Assembly (NCBI GenBank): GCA_036524155.1
Contig: DATDCV010000564.1
Span: forward strand, 1-23,841
Source of the DNA: DATDCV01 sp036524155
GTDB lineage: Bacteria > Verrucomicrobiota > Verrucomicrobiia > Limisphaerales > UBA8199
Length of the DNA stretch: 23,841 bases
Direction: 5' to 3'
Position numbers and translations under genes: made by a program. Below, one piece after another: positions 7,395 to 15,935 of the stretch. The notes below the pieces were generated by a model. It was not told the DNA's origin. It searched no databases and saw only the letters and a list, made by a program, of their open reading frames with translations. Numbering within the stretch: position 1 is the stretch's first letter; each line of letters starts with the position of its first letter.

Positions 7395-10300
7395 TTATGG
7401 CGGGGACACCAGGCGGTAGAACCTGGCCGCCACACCGGCATCGATCGGTTCGGACCAAACGGCGTCCGAAGAAAGGAAACGCACGGAGCCGATTCCTTGC
7501 CAAGTGAGCAGGTCGCTCGAACGTTCGATCCAAACGGTTTGCCCGGGGGTTCCTCGCAAGCGCAGTTGGCATGTCCAATTATAAATCTCGGCGGAAAGCA
7601 ACTGGGCAGGGGGCGGGTTCGGACCCAGAACAGTGAGCGCTACCAGGCCATAGCCGCCCATAACGCTGCCCACCTGGATTTGGTAAGTGGTGCCGCCGTG
7701 GGCATCAAAAGTGAGTCGACTCGCGAAATTGACCGCGCTGCCGGGCACGGTAGCGGCATCGTCGTTTCCGGCAACCAAAACCAGCGATGGCAGGCTGGTG
7801 CCTTGATACACAGCCAGGCACGTATCAAACGTGCTCCCGGTCGTGTCGATGGTCGTTGGCCCGGTTCCGGAAGCGGTCCATTGCCACCACAGGGTCGCGC
7901 CGGCCGGTGGCTGCTGTGGGTTCGGCTCGCCGGGTTCCAGCGTCGCGCCATAGTTAAAGGCCACCGTCTGCACCTGCGAGCCCATTAGGGTGAACCGGCG
8001 CGCGAAGTCATCATTCGGCGGCGCATTGGTCGGCGTCAGCGCCAGTCGGAAAACACCCGTTTCTTGCGAGGGAGTGTCCAGCGCCAGGGAATAGGTCACG
8101 CCCGCGTCTGCATGGAAGGTAAAGGTGCTCAGTAATTCTCCACCGATTCGGTTGTGTGCAACGGTCGTGAGACCTTGCAGGGAATCGCCGCGATAGACCG
8201 CCGCACGAGGCGGCAGCCAGGAGGTATAGCTGTCGCCGTTGCTGAGGCTCACAAGGATTTGACTGGAGGTCTGAGCGGTCCAGGTCCACCAGGCGGAGGC
8301 CTCCGCAGCGCAACCGGCGTGGTCGGGTTCGCCCACTTCGGCGGACGCACCAATGTTCCGGCCGGTCCACGCCGGTGCGGCACCGTTCAACAGGAGCCGG
8401 CCTGCGAACGCGTCGTTAGGCGGGGGCAGGGATTCGAATAGTTGCAGTTCGACGGGGCCGGTGGGGTAGCTCGGGTTGTCGATGGCGATCACATAGGTCT
8501 CGCCAGCTTGCGCCTGGAAAATCAAGTCCTGGCGCAGCGCGTTTCGTTCCGTGGGCACTCTCTGCAAGGTCGTCAGCGTGTTGCCTCGATAGACATCGAC
8601 CAGCAGCGGGCCCCAGGGAGCGCGCTGGGTCGCCAGCGTCCAGCGACCCGAGTGTGGCGCGGTCCACTGCCACCAAAGCGAACCGTGCCCCAGGGCGCCG
8701 GCGTGCAAGGGCTCTCCCGACTCGCGTGTCGCCCCGGTGTTATCACCGACCAACGCGGCGACCACGCCACTGAGCAACGCTCTTTGGGCGAAATTGTCAT
8801 TGGTCGTGGGCGGGATGGTGAGCGCGAGAGCGGCATCGAAAGGCAGGTCGCGTCCATCCCAGGCAGGAGAGGTCTCCCACCAGTTTAGTGGCAGGACCGT
8901 GACTTTAAACCAATAAGTCTCACCGCCCTCGGCCGGGGCATAGATGTCACACGAAACCAGGTTGCTGGTCGCCGGGTCACGGCGATAAGCCTGGAAAAGC
9001 AACTGCCGGGTGACGTCGGCTCCTCCCAGGCGCTGGGCGAAGCGATAGATTCCGCTATCCGGCGCCGTCCACCGCCACCACAGGCCATCCACTCCCGCGC
9101 GCAGATTGCCCGAAAACGCCGGAGACCAACCGACGAGTTCGAAAGCGGTTTCCGGAGACGAGTTTTCGGTCACCGGGTCGATGGCGAGGTCGACGAAATA
9201 TTTTGCCGTATCCCAGATGCGCTTTTCCACAAAGATCGGGCAGAGCGCGATCGGGTATGTGGCGCCAGCGGTGGCCGCAAAGACCACCCGTTTCATTCCT
9301 GTCGGGGGAGAGGTCGTATCGGGCGCCGTGCCGGCCAGCCGGACGAGGTTGGTCAGTTGGTTGCCCTCGTAAACAAAACAATCGGCGCGAACAACTTCGT
9401 CCCAGGGGCCGGCGAGTTCGGACTGCAAGGCGGCCTGCGCTTCGGTCGTGAACGCAAACAGACCGGATCGAGGGGCGGTCCACGACCACCACAGCGAAGG
9501 GGCGTTAGTGGACTTGCCGTAGGGGAGGCCGACGGTGTTGAGGCCGTGCGGCGGCTCGTTCGGTTCGCGCGAGGTGTTGTCCCCGCGGGTGCTCAGACAA
9601 ACGCGCTCGCCACTTAACGGAATACGACCGGCGAAATCGTCGTTGATCGGAACGGGGACGCCTTCGAGTTCAATTTCCACGGGCGTGGTGTTGGCGGGAT
9701 TGGCGTAGACAGCGATGTACCAGACTTCGCCGGCACGGGCGATGAAATCGCGGCGCGTATCCTCCCAGCCGAAATACCGGTCCATGACTGAGCAGCGCGG
9801 TGGATACCTCAGCGAGTCACCGCCTCGCCAGACGCCCCAGAAATGCTCATTAGGATGGAGGTTTCGCAGAGTTACACGCAGGTCGGCTGGAGCGGTCCAT
9901 TGCCACCAGACATTCATCAAACTCGTATTGGCTGAGGAAGAAGGCCACTGGGCCACCCATTCATTAGTCGGCCGCGTGGATCCGAACACGGTGCCACTGA
10001 GAACGGCGACTGAATCTTGCAGGGCAATGCGGGAGGCAAAATCGTCGTTTGTCGGCAACTGAATGAGCTGCAGCTCAAACTCGCCGACATCGGCGTCACC
10101 AGGGTCTCCGCCATCCAACGCCACTGCGTAGCTTTGGCTCGCCAGCGCGTCGAACTCGACGGCTGCCTCGAGGGCGTTGGTCGTGGCGACCTCCCACGAC
10201 GCTTGCTCCTGGAGGGCGGAGAGGCTGTCTCCGGTATAGATGGCCAGCCCTGGCCGATGTGGGAACGCCAGCGTGCCGGGCGGATAAGATTCGAGCGGAG

Positions 10301-13300
10301 CGGCCGCGTCGGAAGAGATCGGCTTGGCCGAGAGGCGGACTCGGCCAGTTTGGGGAGCGGTCCAACGCCACCAGAGCGAGCGCGCCGGAGCGAGACCGCC
10401 GTGCGCCGGGTCGCCGGGTTCCGCTGTGGCAGTGCGGTGGGAGCTGCGGCCTTTGGCGGCAGGACCTTCCAGGACCTGAGCATGCGCGAAGAAATCATTG
10501 GCCGGGGCGGGCGGATCGGGCAGCAAGTCCACGCTGATGCTAAAACTGGCCTCATTGGTGCCGAGGGAATCGACTGCCAGGGGGTACTCGATGCCTGGCT
10601 CAGCGTGAAAACGAAGCGTAGGGAACGGTGTTTCCTGCCAGTAGACCGAGCGCAAGCCCGAAAGCTGGCTGCCACGAAACTGCTCCGCGGAGACCCGGCC
10701 TGTGGAAGGAGTCACAAGAACCTTGGCCATCGCCGGGACCGGAGTTTGCCAGGTCCACCAGCGGGAGTGCCCGGCTGCGTTGGTGCTCGAAAGGGACTCA
10801 CCGGCTTCGCGCGTGGCACCTTGTGTCGTTGCGCCATCCGCCCGGAGCGCCAGCGGGTTCCCGTTGACGGGCGCCACAGCGGCCCGGCCGAGGAAAGAAT
10901 CGTTGCCCCAGCCCGGGAGCAGTTGGACGCGGAAGCCTGCTGAGTAGTAGCCATCACCGGCGAGCAAGAGGTATAGGACTTCGCCGGCCGTGACAGGCAG
11001 GAACGTCGGCGCGCCCCAGCAATAGGTGAGGGGCGTAAGACTTCCCACGCTCGAGCCGCGGTATATGCCAAGCGCGCTCGATGAGCTGGAGAAGCTGGCA
11101 ACGCCGTCAGCCGGCACGAACCATTTCCACCAGAGGGTGCGAGGATTGGTCCTGTTTGGGACCACAGGGTCGCCTGGGCCGGCAGTGGCCAATTCAAGGT
11201 CGGCCGCAACGAGATGATCTGAGCCCGTCAGTATCTGAGGCAGGGCGAAGTCGTCATTGGCGGGCGGCAACTGCAATTGGAGGAAGATGTGAGCGGAGGC
11301 GGGCAGCGAACTGAGGTCGCCAGACTGGATCGCGATCTGATACTCGACTCCCGGCTCAGCCAGGAAATTGGGCAGAGGGTCCCAATACCGCTGGGACATG
11401 ACATTGGTCAGTTGTCCCAGCGAGCTTCCGCGAAACGCCACGACCGAAACACTCCCGGTGACCGAGAGCGTCACCCGACCGCGCGCCGGCGCGACCCAGG
11501 AGTACCACCATGAGGCCAACGACGAGGTGGGTTCACCAGATTCGGTGGTGCCGAAAGCATTCGTTAAGCCCCAACCCACGGGCGCTCCGTTGAGAGGCAT
11601 GCGCTGGGCGAAACTGTCGTTTGCCGGCGCATAGCCGAAATGCAGAACCGGCGCGAAACCCGCCCCCAGGTAATAAGGAATGGAGTCCCAGCTCAAAGCG
11701 AGCTGGTATTTGGCGCCCGCTGTTACAGGGAAAACCGCCAGACCTGCACCGGCTTTGATGGTCTGAGCCGGTTGCAGCGTCGCCAAAGAGTCGCCGGTGA
11801 AAACCGACACCTTGGGCACTCCCCAGCCGCTGACGGTCAGCATGGCGGTGCCGTCTTGCGGCGCCGTCCATTGCCACCAGGCCGCGTACGGGCCCACGCC
11901 CGCAGGCACGCCCGTTCCCGGCACTCCGGGAAAGACCAGCGTTTCAGCCCAATCAGCGGCGGTCCTGCTGAGCCGGGTGGCAAAATTGTTGTTCGGGGCC
12001 GTGGGCAGAACGGTCACTCGAAAAACAAAGGAACCAGCGGCAAAGCCTGTCGGCGAAGTCACCGTGACTTGCAGCGGCAGTCCCGCCTGGACCGGGAAAC
12101 CTTGCCCGACACTGCCCGAATAAGAAGGGATCAACTGCGACAGCAGCGTAAGCGTGTCCGGTTGATTCCCCTGGTAGACAGAAATGACCTGATTCGGCGC
12201 AAAGTTGCTGGCCTGCAACTGGGCTATCCCGGAGAGACTCGGCGTCCAGCTCCACCACACCGTCGGACCCGAGACGCCGATCGTTGAGGATCTGGCGCCG
12301 ACGTTGTGGCCGGCGATGATAGCAGCCAAGCCTGTGATGGCCACCCGCGACTCAAATGAGTCGTTCGTCAGCGGTGGAAGAAAAGCTGTCACCAGCTCAG
12401 CGGGCACGACTTCGTTGCGGCCACAGCCCACGCTCAACTGCACCGTGTCGCCTCGATTGACCGGCAGGAGGAGCGGCGAACCGCGGTCTGGGCTTCCGCC
12501 GACTGACGCAAGCGTTGCCAAGTTCGTGCCGGAGTAGGCGCGTACCCACGGCGATAGGTACCACGAATAGTCAGGAAGCGCTTTTGCCTCGAGGTAGCCG
12601 TTGTCCGGAGCGGTCCAGGTGTACCAGGCAGTGGCTTCGACCCCTGGGGCCGCCAGCGGTTCTTCGCCGGGCTCGAGTGACATCCCCGCCAGATCCAGAG
12701 GCACACGGTCTGTCGCCGTTTGCAGTTGGATCCGATCGGCGAAATCGTCGTTTGGCGCCCGCACCCGGAACTCGATGCTTGCCTGACCGATTTCCTTGGA
12801 GCTGTCGGTGGCGCGGGCAGAAATGTGGTACCAGCCGGCTGCCGCATTGGTCAGGGTCAGGTCAAAATGCCCCGCCGGGCCCGGGGTGAAATCGGTGAAG
12901 AGCAATCGTCCGGTCAGATCCTGCGGCGAGTCCGCCTTATAGAACTCGACTTTCTGGACGACAGCGGTAGAGGAGGTGGCGGCGACCTGCAAAGGGATGT
13001 CAGCTCCCGGCGAGAAGAGCGCCCCCGAAGCCGGGAAGACCCACTGGACCTCTGGCGGCGTCACCCAGTTAGTAATCCCGCTGAAGCCGGCCATTTCCGG
13101 CGCGACCAAGTTGATTGTACGAACGTTATCCGCTGAGCCGGAGATTCCCATGAGGCTCCCGAAGCGCACCACGTCCGGGTTGGAGAACACTGGGAGCAAG
13201 GTGGTGCGCGCGCCCATGATGGTGCTATAAACCTGGCCGGTCCGGTTGCTGACGATGCAGGCGTGCGAATCGGGAAACGCGCCTTCCCCCACCACACGCC

Positions 13301-13871
13301 AGGTTTCTTCAAGCGGCGCCTGTTGAGCTTCGCACCCGAGGAGCCGGCCGAGCAGGCGGGTGAACGCGTAATCGCTGGTCGATGTCAGCACGCCAAAGGC
13401 GTGGGCGGTGTTCGGCCGCAGCGGAGCCAGAAAACCGTCCTGGCCTGAGTAGCCCCAGATGTCCTCCGTCAACAACACCACGATGTCTGCTCCGTATTGC
13501 GCTCGCAGCAAATGCGCCTCGTCCAGGTAACCGTCCCGTGGATCGACCAGTCGTTCGAGCGTCAGTTGGAGCTTGAAGGTATCGGAGATCGGTGGTTCCT
13601 GGTAGGCCACTTTGGCCATGTGCACGAGCCGAATGCGAGCCCGGGCGGCGCTGTTCAGGAACACGCTGTTCGCTTCGTCCACCATTCTCTGGACCGGCGG
13701 TGCGGAGCCGGCTTGCTCCATGGCCGCTGGAGTGTAGAGAAATAACAGGTGAATCACCGGCACACCGGAACTCTCGGCGCCAGGCGCGGTCGAAGGAGCC
13801 GTCAACAAAGCTGCGACCGAGGTTAGTATCGCAGCCAACGAAACAACGCTTGTGCGAAGTGCCCGGCTCAT
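7395..13871 (-). CDS. Giant secreted protein: inactive reprolysin-like domain, Ig-like domain and 13 tandem modules
   Basis: The product is 2158 residues. Residues 1-32 are a Sec signal peptide. Residues about 36-265 align by eye with reprolysin-like (M12-type) metalloprotease domains: HLLFLYTPAAM, VDEANSVFLNSA, RLVHMAKVAY, ADIVVLLTED, then the active-site helix, STIMG (Met-turn position) and SNPDVVRFG...SGSADNVRT. The zinc-binding helix reads FTRLLGRLLGCEAQQ (170-184) where active members have HExxHxxGxxHD, so all three histidines and the catalytic glutamate are gone. Residues 272-371 are an Ig-like domain. Residues 374-2090 hold 13 modules beginning ND.FA.R and containing (W)W.WTAP, VY.G.SL and a GxxY strand. 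The end (2091-2158: VWIERSSDLLTWQGI...RFYRL) is a C-terminal domain common in verrucomicrobial exported proteins. An adhesin, matrix or glycan-binding role is inferred. I saw no recognisable Shine-Dalgarno. Confidence 0.93.
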   Translation of the reverse strand: MSRALRTSVVSLAAILTSVAALLTAPSTAPGAESSGVPVIHLLFLYTPAAMEQAGSAPPVQRMVDEANSVFLNSAARARIRLVHMAKVAYQEPPISDTFKLQLTLERLVDPRDGYLDEAHLLRAQYGADIVVLLTEDIWGYSGQDGFLAPLRPNTAHAFGVLTSTSDYAFTRLLGRLLGCEAQQAPLEETWRVVGEGAFPDSHACIVSNRTGQVYSTIMGARTTLLPVFSNPDVVRFGSLMGISGSADNVRTINLVAPEMAGFSGITNWVTPPEVQWVFPASGALFSPGADIPLQVAATSSTAVVQKVEFYKADSPQDLTGRLLFTDFTPGPAGHFDLTLTNAAAGWYHISARATDSSKEIGQASIEFRVRAPNDDFADRIQLQTATDRVPLDLAGMSLEPGEEPLAAPGVEATAWYTWTAPDNGYLEAKALPDYSWYLSPWVRAYSGTNLATLASVGGSPDRGSPLLLPVNRGDTVQLSVGCGRNEVVPAELVTAFLPPLTNDSFESRVAITGLAAIIAGHNVGARSSTIGVSGPTVWWSWTPSLSGIAQLQASNFAPNQVISVYQGNQPDTLTLLSQLIPSYSGSVGQGFPVQAGLPLQVTVTSPTGFAAGSFVFRVTVLPTAPNNNFATRLSRTAADWAETLVFPGVPGTGVPAGVGPYAAWWQWTAPQDGTAMLTVSGWGVPKVSVFTGDSLATLQPAQTIKAGAGLAVFPVTAGAKYQLALSWDSIPYYLGAGFAPVLHFGYAPANDSFAQRMPLNGAPVGWGLTNAFGTTESGEPTSSLASWWYSWVAPARGRVTLSVTGSVSVVAFRGSSLGQLTNVMSQRYWDPLPNFLAEPGVEYQIAIQSGDLSSLPASAHIFLQLQLPPANDDFALPQILTGSDHLVAADLELATAGPGDPVVPNRTNPRTLWWKWFVPADGVASFSSSSSALGIYRGSSVGSLTPLTYCWGAPTFLPVTAGEVLYLLLAGDGYYSAGFRVQLLPGWGNDSFLGRAAVAPVNGNPLALRADGATTQGATREAGESLSSTNAAGHSRWWTWQTPVPAMAKVLVTPSTGRVSAEQFRGSQLSGLRSVYWQETPFPTLRFHAEPGIEYPLAVDSLGTNEASFSISVDLLPDPPAPANDFFAHAQVLEGPAAKGRSSHRTATAEPGDPAHGGLAPARSLWWRWTAPQTGRVRLSAKPISSDAAAPLESYPPGTLAFPHRPGLAIYTGDSLSALQEQASWEVATTNALEAAVEFDALASQSYAVALDGGDPGDADVGEFELQLIQLPTNDDFASRIALQDSVAVLSGTVFGSTRPTNEWVAQWPSSSANTSLMNVWWQWTAPADLRVTLRNLHPNEHFWGVWRGGDSLRYPPRCSVMDRYFGWEDTRRDFIARAGEVWYIAVYANPANTTPVEIELEGVPVPINDDFAGRIPLSGERVCLSTRGDNTSREPNEPPHGLNTVGLPYGKSTNAPSLWWSWTAPRSGLFAFTTEAQAALQSELAGPWDEVVRADCFVYEGNQLTNLVRLAGTAPDTTSPPTGMKRVVFAATAGATYPIALCPIFVEKRIWDTAKYFVDLAIDPVTENSSPETAFELVGWSPAFSGNLRAGVDGLWWRWTAPDSGIYRFAQRLGGADVTRQLLFQAYRRDPATSNLVSCDIYAPAEGGETYWFKVTVLPLNWWETSPAWDGRDLPFDAALALTIPPTTNDNFAQRALLSGVVAALVGDNTGATRESGEPLHAGALGHGSLWWQWTAPHSGRWTLATQRAPWGPLLVDVYRGNTLTTLQRVPTERNALRQDLIFQAQAGETYVIAIDNPSYPTGPVELQLFESLPPPNDAFAGRLLLNGAAPAWTGRNIGASAEVGEPDHAGCAAEASAWWTWTAQTSSQILVSLSNGDSYTSWLPPRAAVYRGDSLQGLTTVAHNRIGGELLSTFTFHADAGVTYSLALDTPSQETGVFRLALTPTNAPPNDDFARRFTLMGSQVQTVAFNYGATLEPGEPNPQQPPAGATLWWQWTASGTGPTTIDTTGSTFDTCLAVYQGTSLPSLVLVAGNDDAATVPGSAVNFASRLTFDAHGGTTYQIQVGSVMGGYGLVALTVLGPNPPPAQLLSAEIYNWTCQLRLRGTPGQTVWIERSSDLLTWQGIGSVRFLSSDAVWSEPIDAGVAARFYRLVSPP
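7602..12752 (-). repeat. Array of 13 tandem protein modules within the giant gene
   Basis: Module starts, by residue of the giant protein, are 374, 503, 627, 751, 872, 990, 1125, 1275, 1410, 1570, 1691, 1819 and 1953, so the spacing is 118-160 residues. The core pattern is ND.FA.R..L.G, then GAT.E.GEP, a WW.WTAP strand, VY.G.SL..L, an F.A..G..Y.IA(L/V)D strand, and a proline-rich end before the next ND. Module 10 is degenerate at its start (NSSPETAF), and modules 1-3 have lost most of the E.GEP segment. The copies are clearly divergent, so this is an old expansion, not recent DNA-level duplication. The pattern recalls small beta-sandwich domains of the PPC type, but that match is by eye only. 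Confidence 0.9.
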
Positions 13872-14134
13872 TCGCTACGGCTATTGCTGTTTCGCATCAA
13901 AATCAAGCGCAAAAGGCCAGCGCTGGTAATCCCTTCCCTCAGATCGGTCCCAAGTTCGGAGAAGGACCCATTCATCGGTTCCCTGGGAGGGGCGAGTTCC
14001 CGCCGACTACCAGCGGTAACGGAAACGATCGACCCTGTGATCATTGACCATACCGACGGCTTGCATGAAGGCGTAGCAGATGGTCGAACTGATTTGCCTC
14101 TGCGCGCAGCGACTGGTTCGCGTCCGCCGCATTG
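13872..14134. other. Intergenic region upstream of the giant gene
   Basis: This 263-nt stretch separates the giant gene's start from the end of the small hypothetical gene on the same strand. It should carry the giant gene's promoter. I found no convincing -35/-10 pair, no recognisable Shine-Dalgarno before 13871 and no strong hairpin. Confidence 0.5.
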
Positions 14135-14584
14135 TTAGACCGCGCGTCTGAGTTCGTCCATGTGTTCCCGCAAGAAGGCGGCGAACTCCGCTATCCGCCG
14201 GGCCGCAGCCGCCTCAAACTCCCGGTCAACCTCTGCCCGCCCTTCCTTATTGAGCGGGTGGACTCGTTTGTACCGCGCATAATAATCGCCGGGCTCGTTG
14301 GCTGGCGCCGGTCCCGGCGCGATTGCTTCCAAGTCCAGGACTCTGCGCTTGCCTCGCAAACTGGTGACAGTCAGCGTGGGCAACTCCATCTCCGCGCCTG
14401 TCGACACCTGGATCTCCAGATTTCCTTTGGTAAAAAGAACCCTCCGGAGGCTGTTGGGATACACTGGGTCCTCCCCGTCCCACGAGAAGCCGCAACCACG
14501 ATAAAGAAATGCCAAGTACTCAAAACATGGTCCAAAGAACCAGGGTAGCCGCTGAGAAAGTTGGGCCCGCAAGGGGATATACAT
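14135..14584 (-). CDS. Hypothetical protein, last gene of the exported dehydratase cluster
   Basis: The product is 149 residues with no signal peptide or membrane segment, so it is probably cytoplasmic. I do not recognise the family. The N-terminal half contains aromatic-rich segments (FFGPCFEYLAFLYRGCGFSW and SLRRVLFTKGNLEIQVST). The middle is LPTLTVTSLRGKRRVLDLE. The C-terminal 40 residues form a strongly charged amphipathic helix (EVDREFEAAAARRIAEFAAF). The start at 14584 lies 4 nt after the upstream ManD-like gene's stop, and a purine-rich GGCGAG lies upstream, so it is probably translated as part of the same transcript. Gene reality rests on this tight spacing and an ordinary protein-like composition. 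An accessory or regulatory role is a guess. Confidence 0.6.
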   Translation of the reverse strand: MYIPLRAQLSQRLPWFFGPCFEYLAFLYRGCGFSWDGEDPVYPNSLRRVLFTKGNLEIQVSTGAEMELPTLTVTSLRGKRRVLDLEAIAPGPAPANEPGDYYARYKRVHPLNKEGRAEVDREFEAAAARRIAEFAAFLREHMDELRRAV

Positions 14585-14588
14585 GGCT

Positions 14589-15926
14589 TTAAGGTCTCGC
14601 CGCCGTGCCGTCCCGGCGGCGAGTCGGGAGCCAATAGCCGGGGTGCCCAGGAAGCGGGAACTTCCTGGCTAGATGCTCGTTGAGATCCACACCGAGCCCC
14701 GGCGCCTCATTCACGTACATATAGCCGTCCTTCATCACCGGAGTTCCCGGAAAAACCTCCTGGGTGGCGCTGTTGAACTGCACTGATTCCTGAATGCCGA
14801 AGTTATGGACCGCCAGGTCGAGGTGCGCATTGGCCGCGTGGCCAACCGGTGAGACATCACCGGGTCCGTGCCAGGCGGTCCGCACCTGGAACCACTCCGC
14901 CAGCGCCGCCAGTTTGCGAGCCGGGGTCAAACCGCCGATCTGCGAGAGATGGACCCGGATAAAGTCAATAAGGTGGTCGGAAATCAGGTTCACCCACTCT
15001 TGCGGGTTGTTGAACAGTTCGCCCATGGCGATCGGGGTGCTGCACTGCTGACGGAGCAGGCGGAAGTAGCTGTTCGCCTCGGGCGCCAGCGGGTCCTCGA
15101 TGAAAAACGGGTGGTAGCGCTCAAGCTCCTTGCACAAGTTAATGGCCTCGATGGGTTCGATCCGCTCGTGCACGTCGTGCAGGAGTTCCAGAGCGTCCCC
15201 GAACTTATTGCGGACGTGCTCGAACATCTTCGGCGTGGCGTTCAGGTACGGACGCGCGTCCATGTGGCTTTCGACTGGCAGACCGAATTCCTCCTTCTCG
15301 AAATCAGCGTCGCCCGAGAGGTGCGGCGAACCGTAACCTCCGAGTTGGATGCGAATGTGGCGGAAGCCGCGCTCAAGGTTTTTGCGAACGTTGTCTTCGA
15401 GCGAGGCCAGATCCTTTCCGCTCGAATGCGCATAGCAGTCCACCCCAAACCGGCATTTGCCGCCGAGCAACTGGTACAAGGGCATGCCGGCGCGCTTGCC
15501 TTTGATGTCCCAAAGTGCCTGGTCCAGGCCGCTCAGAGCGTTATTGAGCACCGGCCCGTTCCGCCAATAGGAGCTCGTGTAGGCGATCTGCCACAGGTCT
15601 TCGATATTGTCCGCATCGCGACCGCGGCAAAACGGGTCAAGGTATTCCTCGATCGCGGTCTTAACCGCCAACGGTCGCTGGTTGAACGTCGCGCAACCAA
15701 GCCCGAACAGCCCCGGTTCACTGGTCTCGACCTTCACCACCACGAACCGAATTCTTGGCTGCGGTGCTGTGAGGATGGGCCGGACCCTGGTGATCTTCAG
15801 AGTGCGCAGGCCTTTGTTCGCTTTGGCCGTCGTTTCGGCCAGCGCTTCATCCTTTTTCGCCAGCAATCCCAGGATGGCGGCCGCGCCTCCTAAGCCGGCG
15901 GTCTTGAGCAGGTCGCGTCGATTCAT
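14589..15926 (-). CDS. Tat-exported enolase-superfamily dehydratase, ManD/RspA-like
   Basis: This is a 445-residue member of the mandelate racemase/muconate lactonizing enzyme group, closest by eye to D-mannonate dehydratase/RspA proteins, which remove water from sugar acids to give 2-keto-3-deoxy acids. Residues 1-31 are a Tat signal (MNRRDLLKTAGLGGAAAILG). The capping domain follows, then the barrel. LLHDVHERIEPIEA (248-261) supplies metal ligand D251 and H253, FFIEDPLAPE (274-283) supplies E277, and MGELFNNPQEW (301-311) supplies E303. AWHGPGDVSPVGHAA (351-365) carries H353, and HNFGIQESVQF is also a ManD-family hallmark. All three metal ligands are present, so it should be active. Family members are normally cytoplasmic, so the export signal is unusual. 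It starts 9 nt after the RraA gene. Substrate unknown. Confidence 0.9.
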   Translation of the reverse strand: MNRRDLLKTAGLGGAAAILGLLAKKDEALAETTAKANKGLRTLKITRVRPILTAPQPRIRFVVVKVETSEPGLFGLGCATFNQRPLAVKTAIEEYLDPFCRGRDADNIEDLWQIAYTSSYWRNGPVLNNALSGLDQALWDIKGKRAGMPLYQLLGGKCRFGVDCYAHSSGKDLASLEDNVRKNLERGFRHIRIQLGGYGSPHLSGDADFEKEEFGLPVESHMDARPYLNATPKMFEHVRNKFGDALELLHDVHERIEPIEAINLCKELERYHPFFIEDPLAPEANSYFRLLRQQCSTPIAMGELFNNPQEWVNLISDHLIDFIRVHLSQIGGLTPARKLAALAEWFQVRTAWHGPGDVSPVGHAANAHLDLAVHNFGIQESVQFNSATQEVFPGTPVMKDGYMYVNEAPGLGVDLNEHLARKFPLPGHPGYWLPTRRRDGTAARP

Positions 15927-15935
15927 ATGGTCGTG

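Noticed and set aside
10017..10943. Open frame of about 300 codons on the plus strand opposite the giant gene
   Set aside because: It is antisense to the repeat modules, rich in Arg/Gly/Ala, and shows no protein motif. It is a by-product of codon bias.
14868..15893. Long open frame (341 codons) on the plus strand antisense to the ManD-like gene
   Set aside because: It mirrors a clear enolase-superfamily gene in GC-rich DNA. Its translation has no recognisable domain, and the minus-strand frame explains the region fully.
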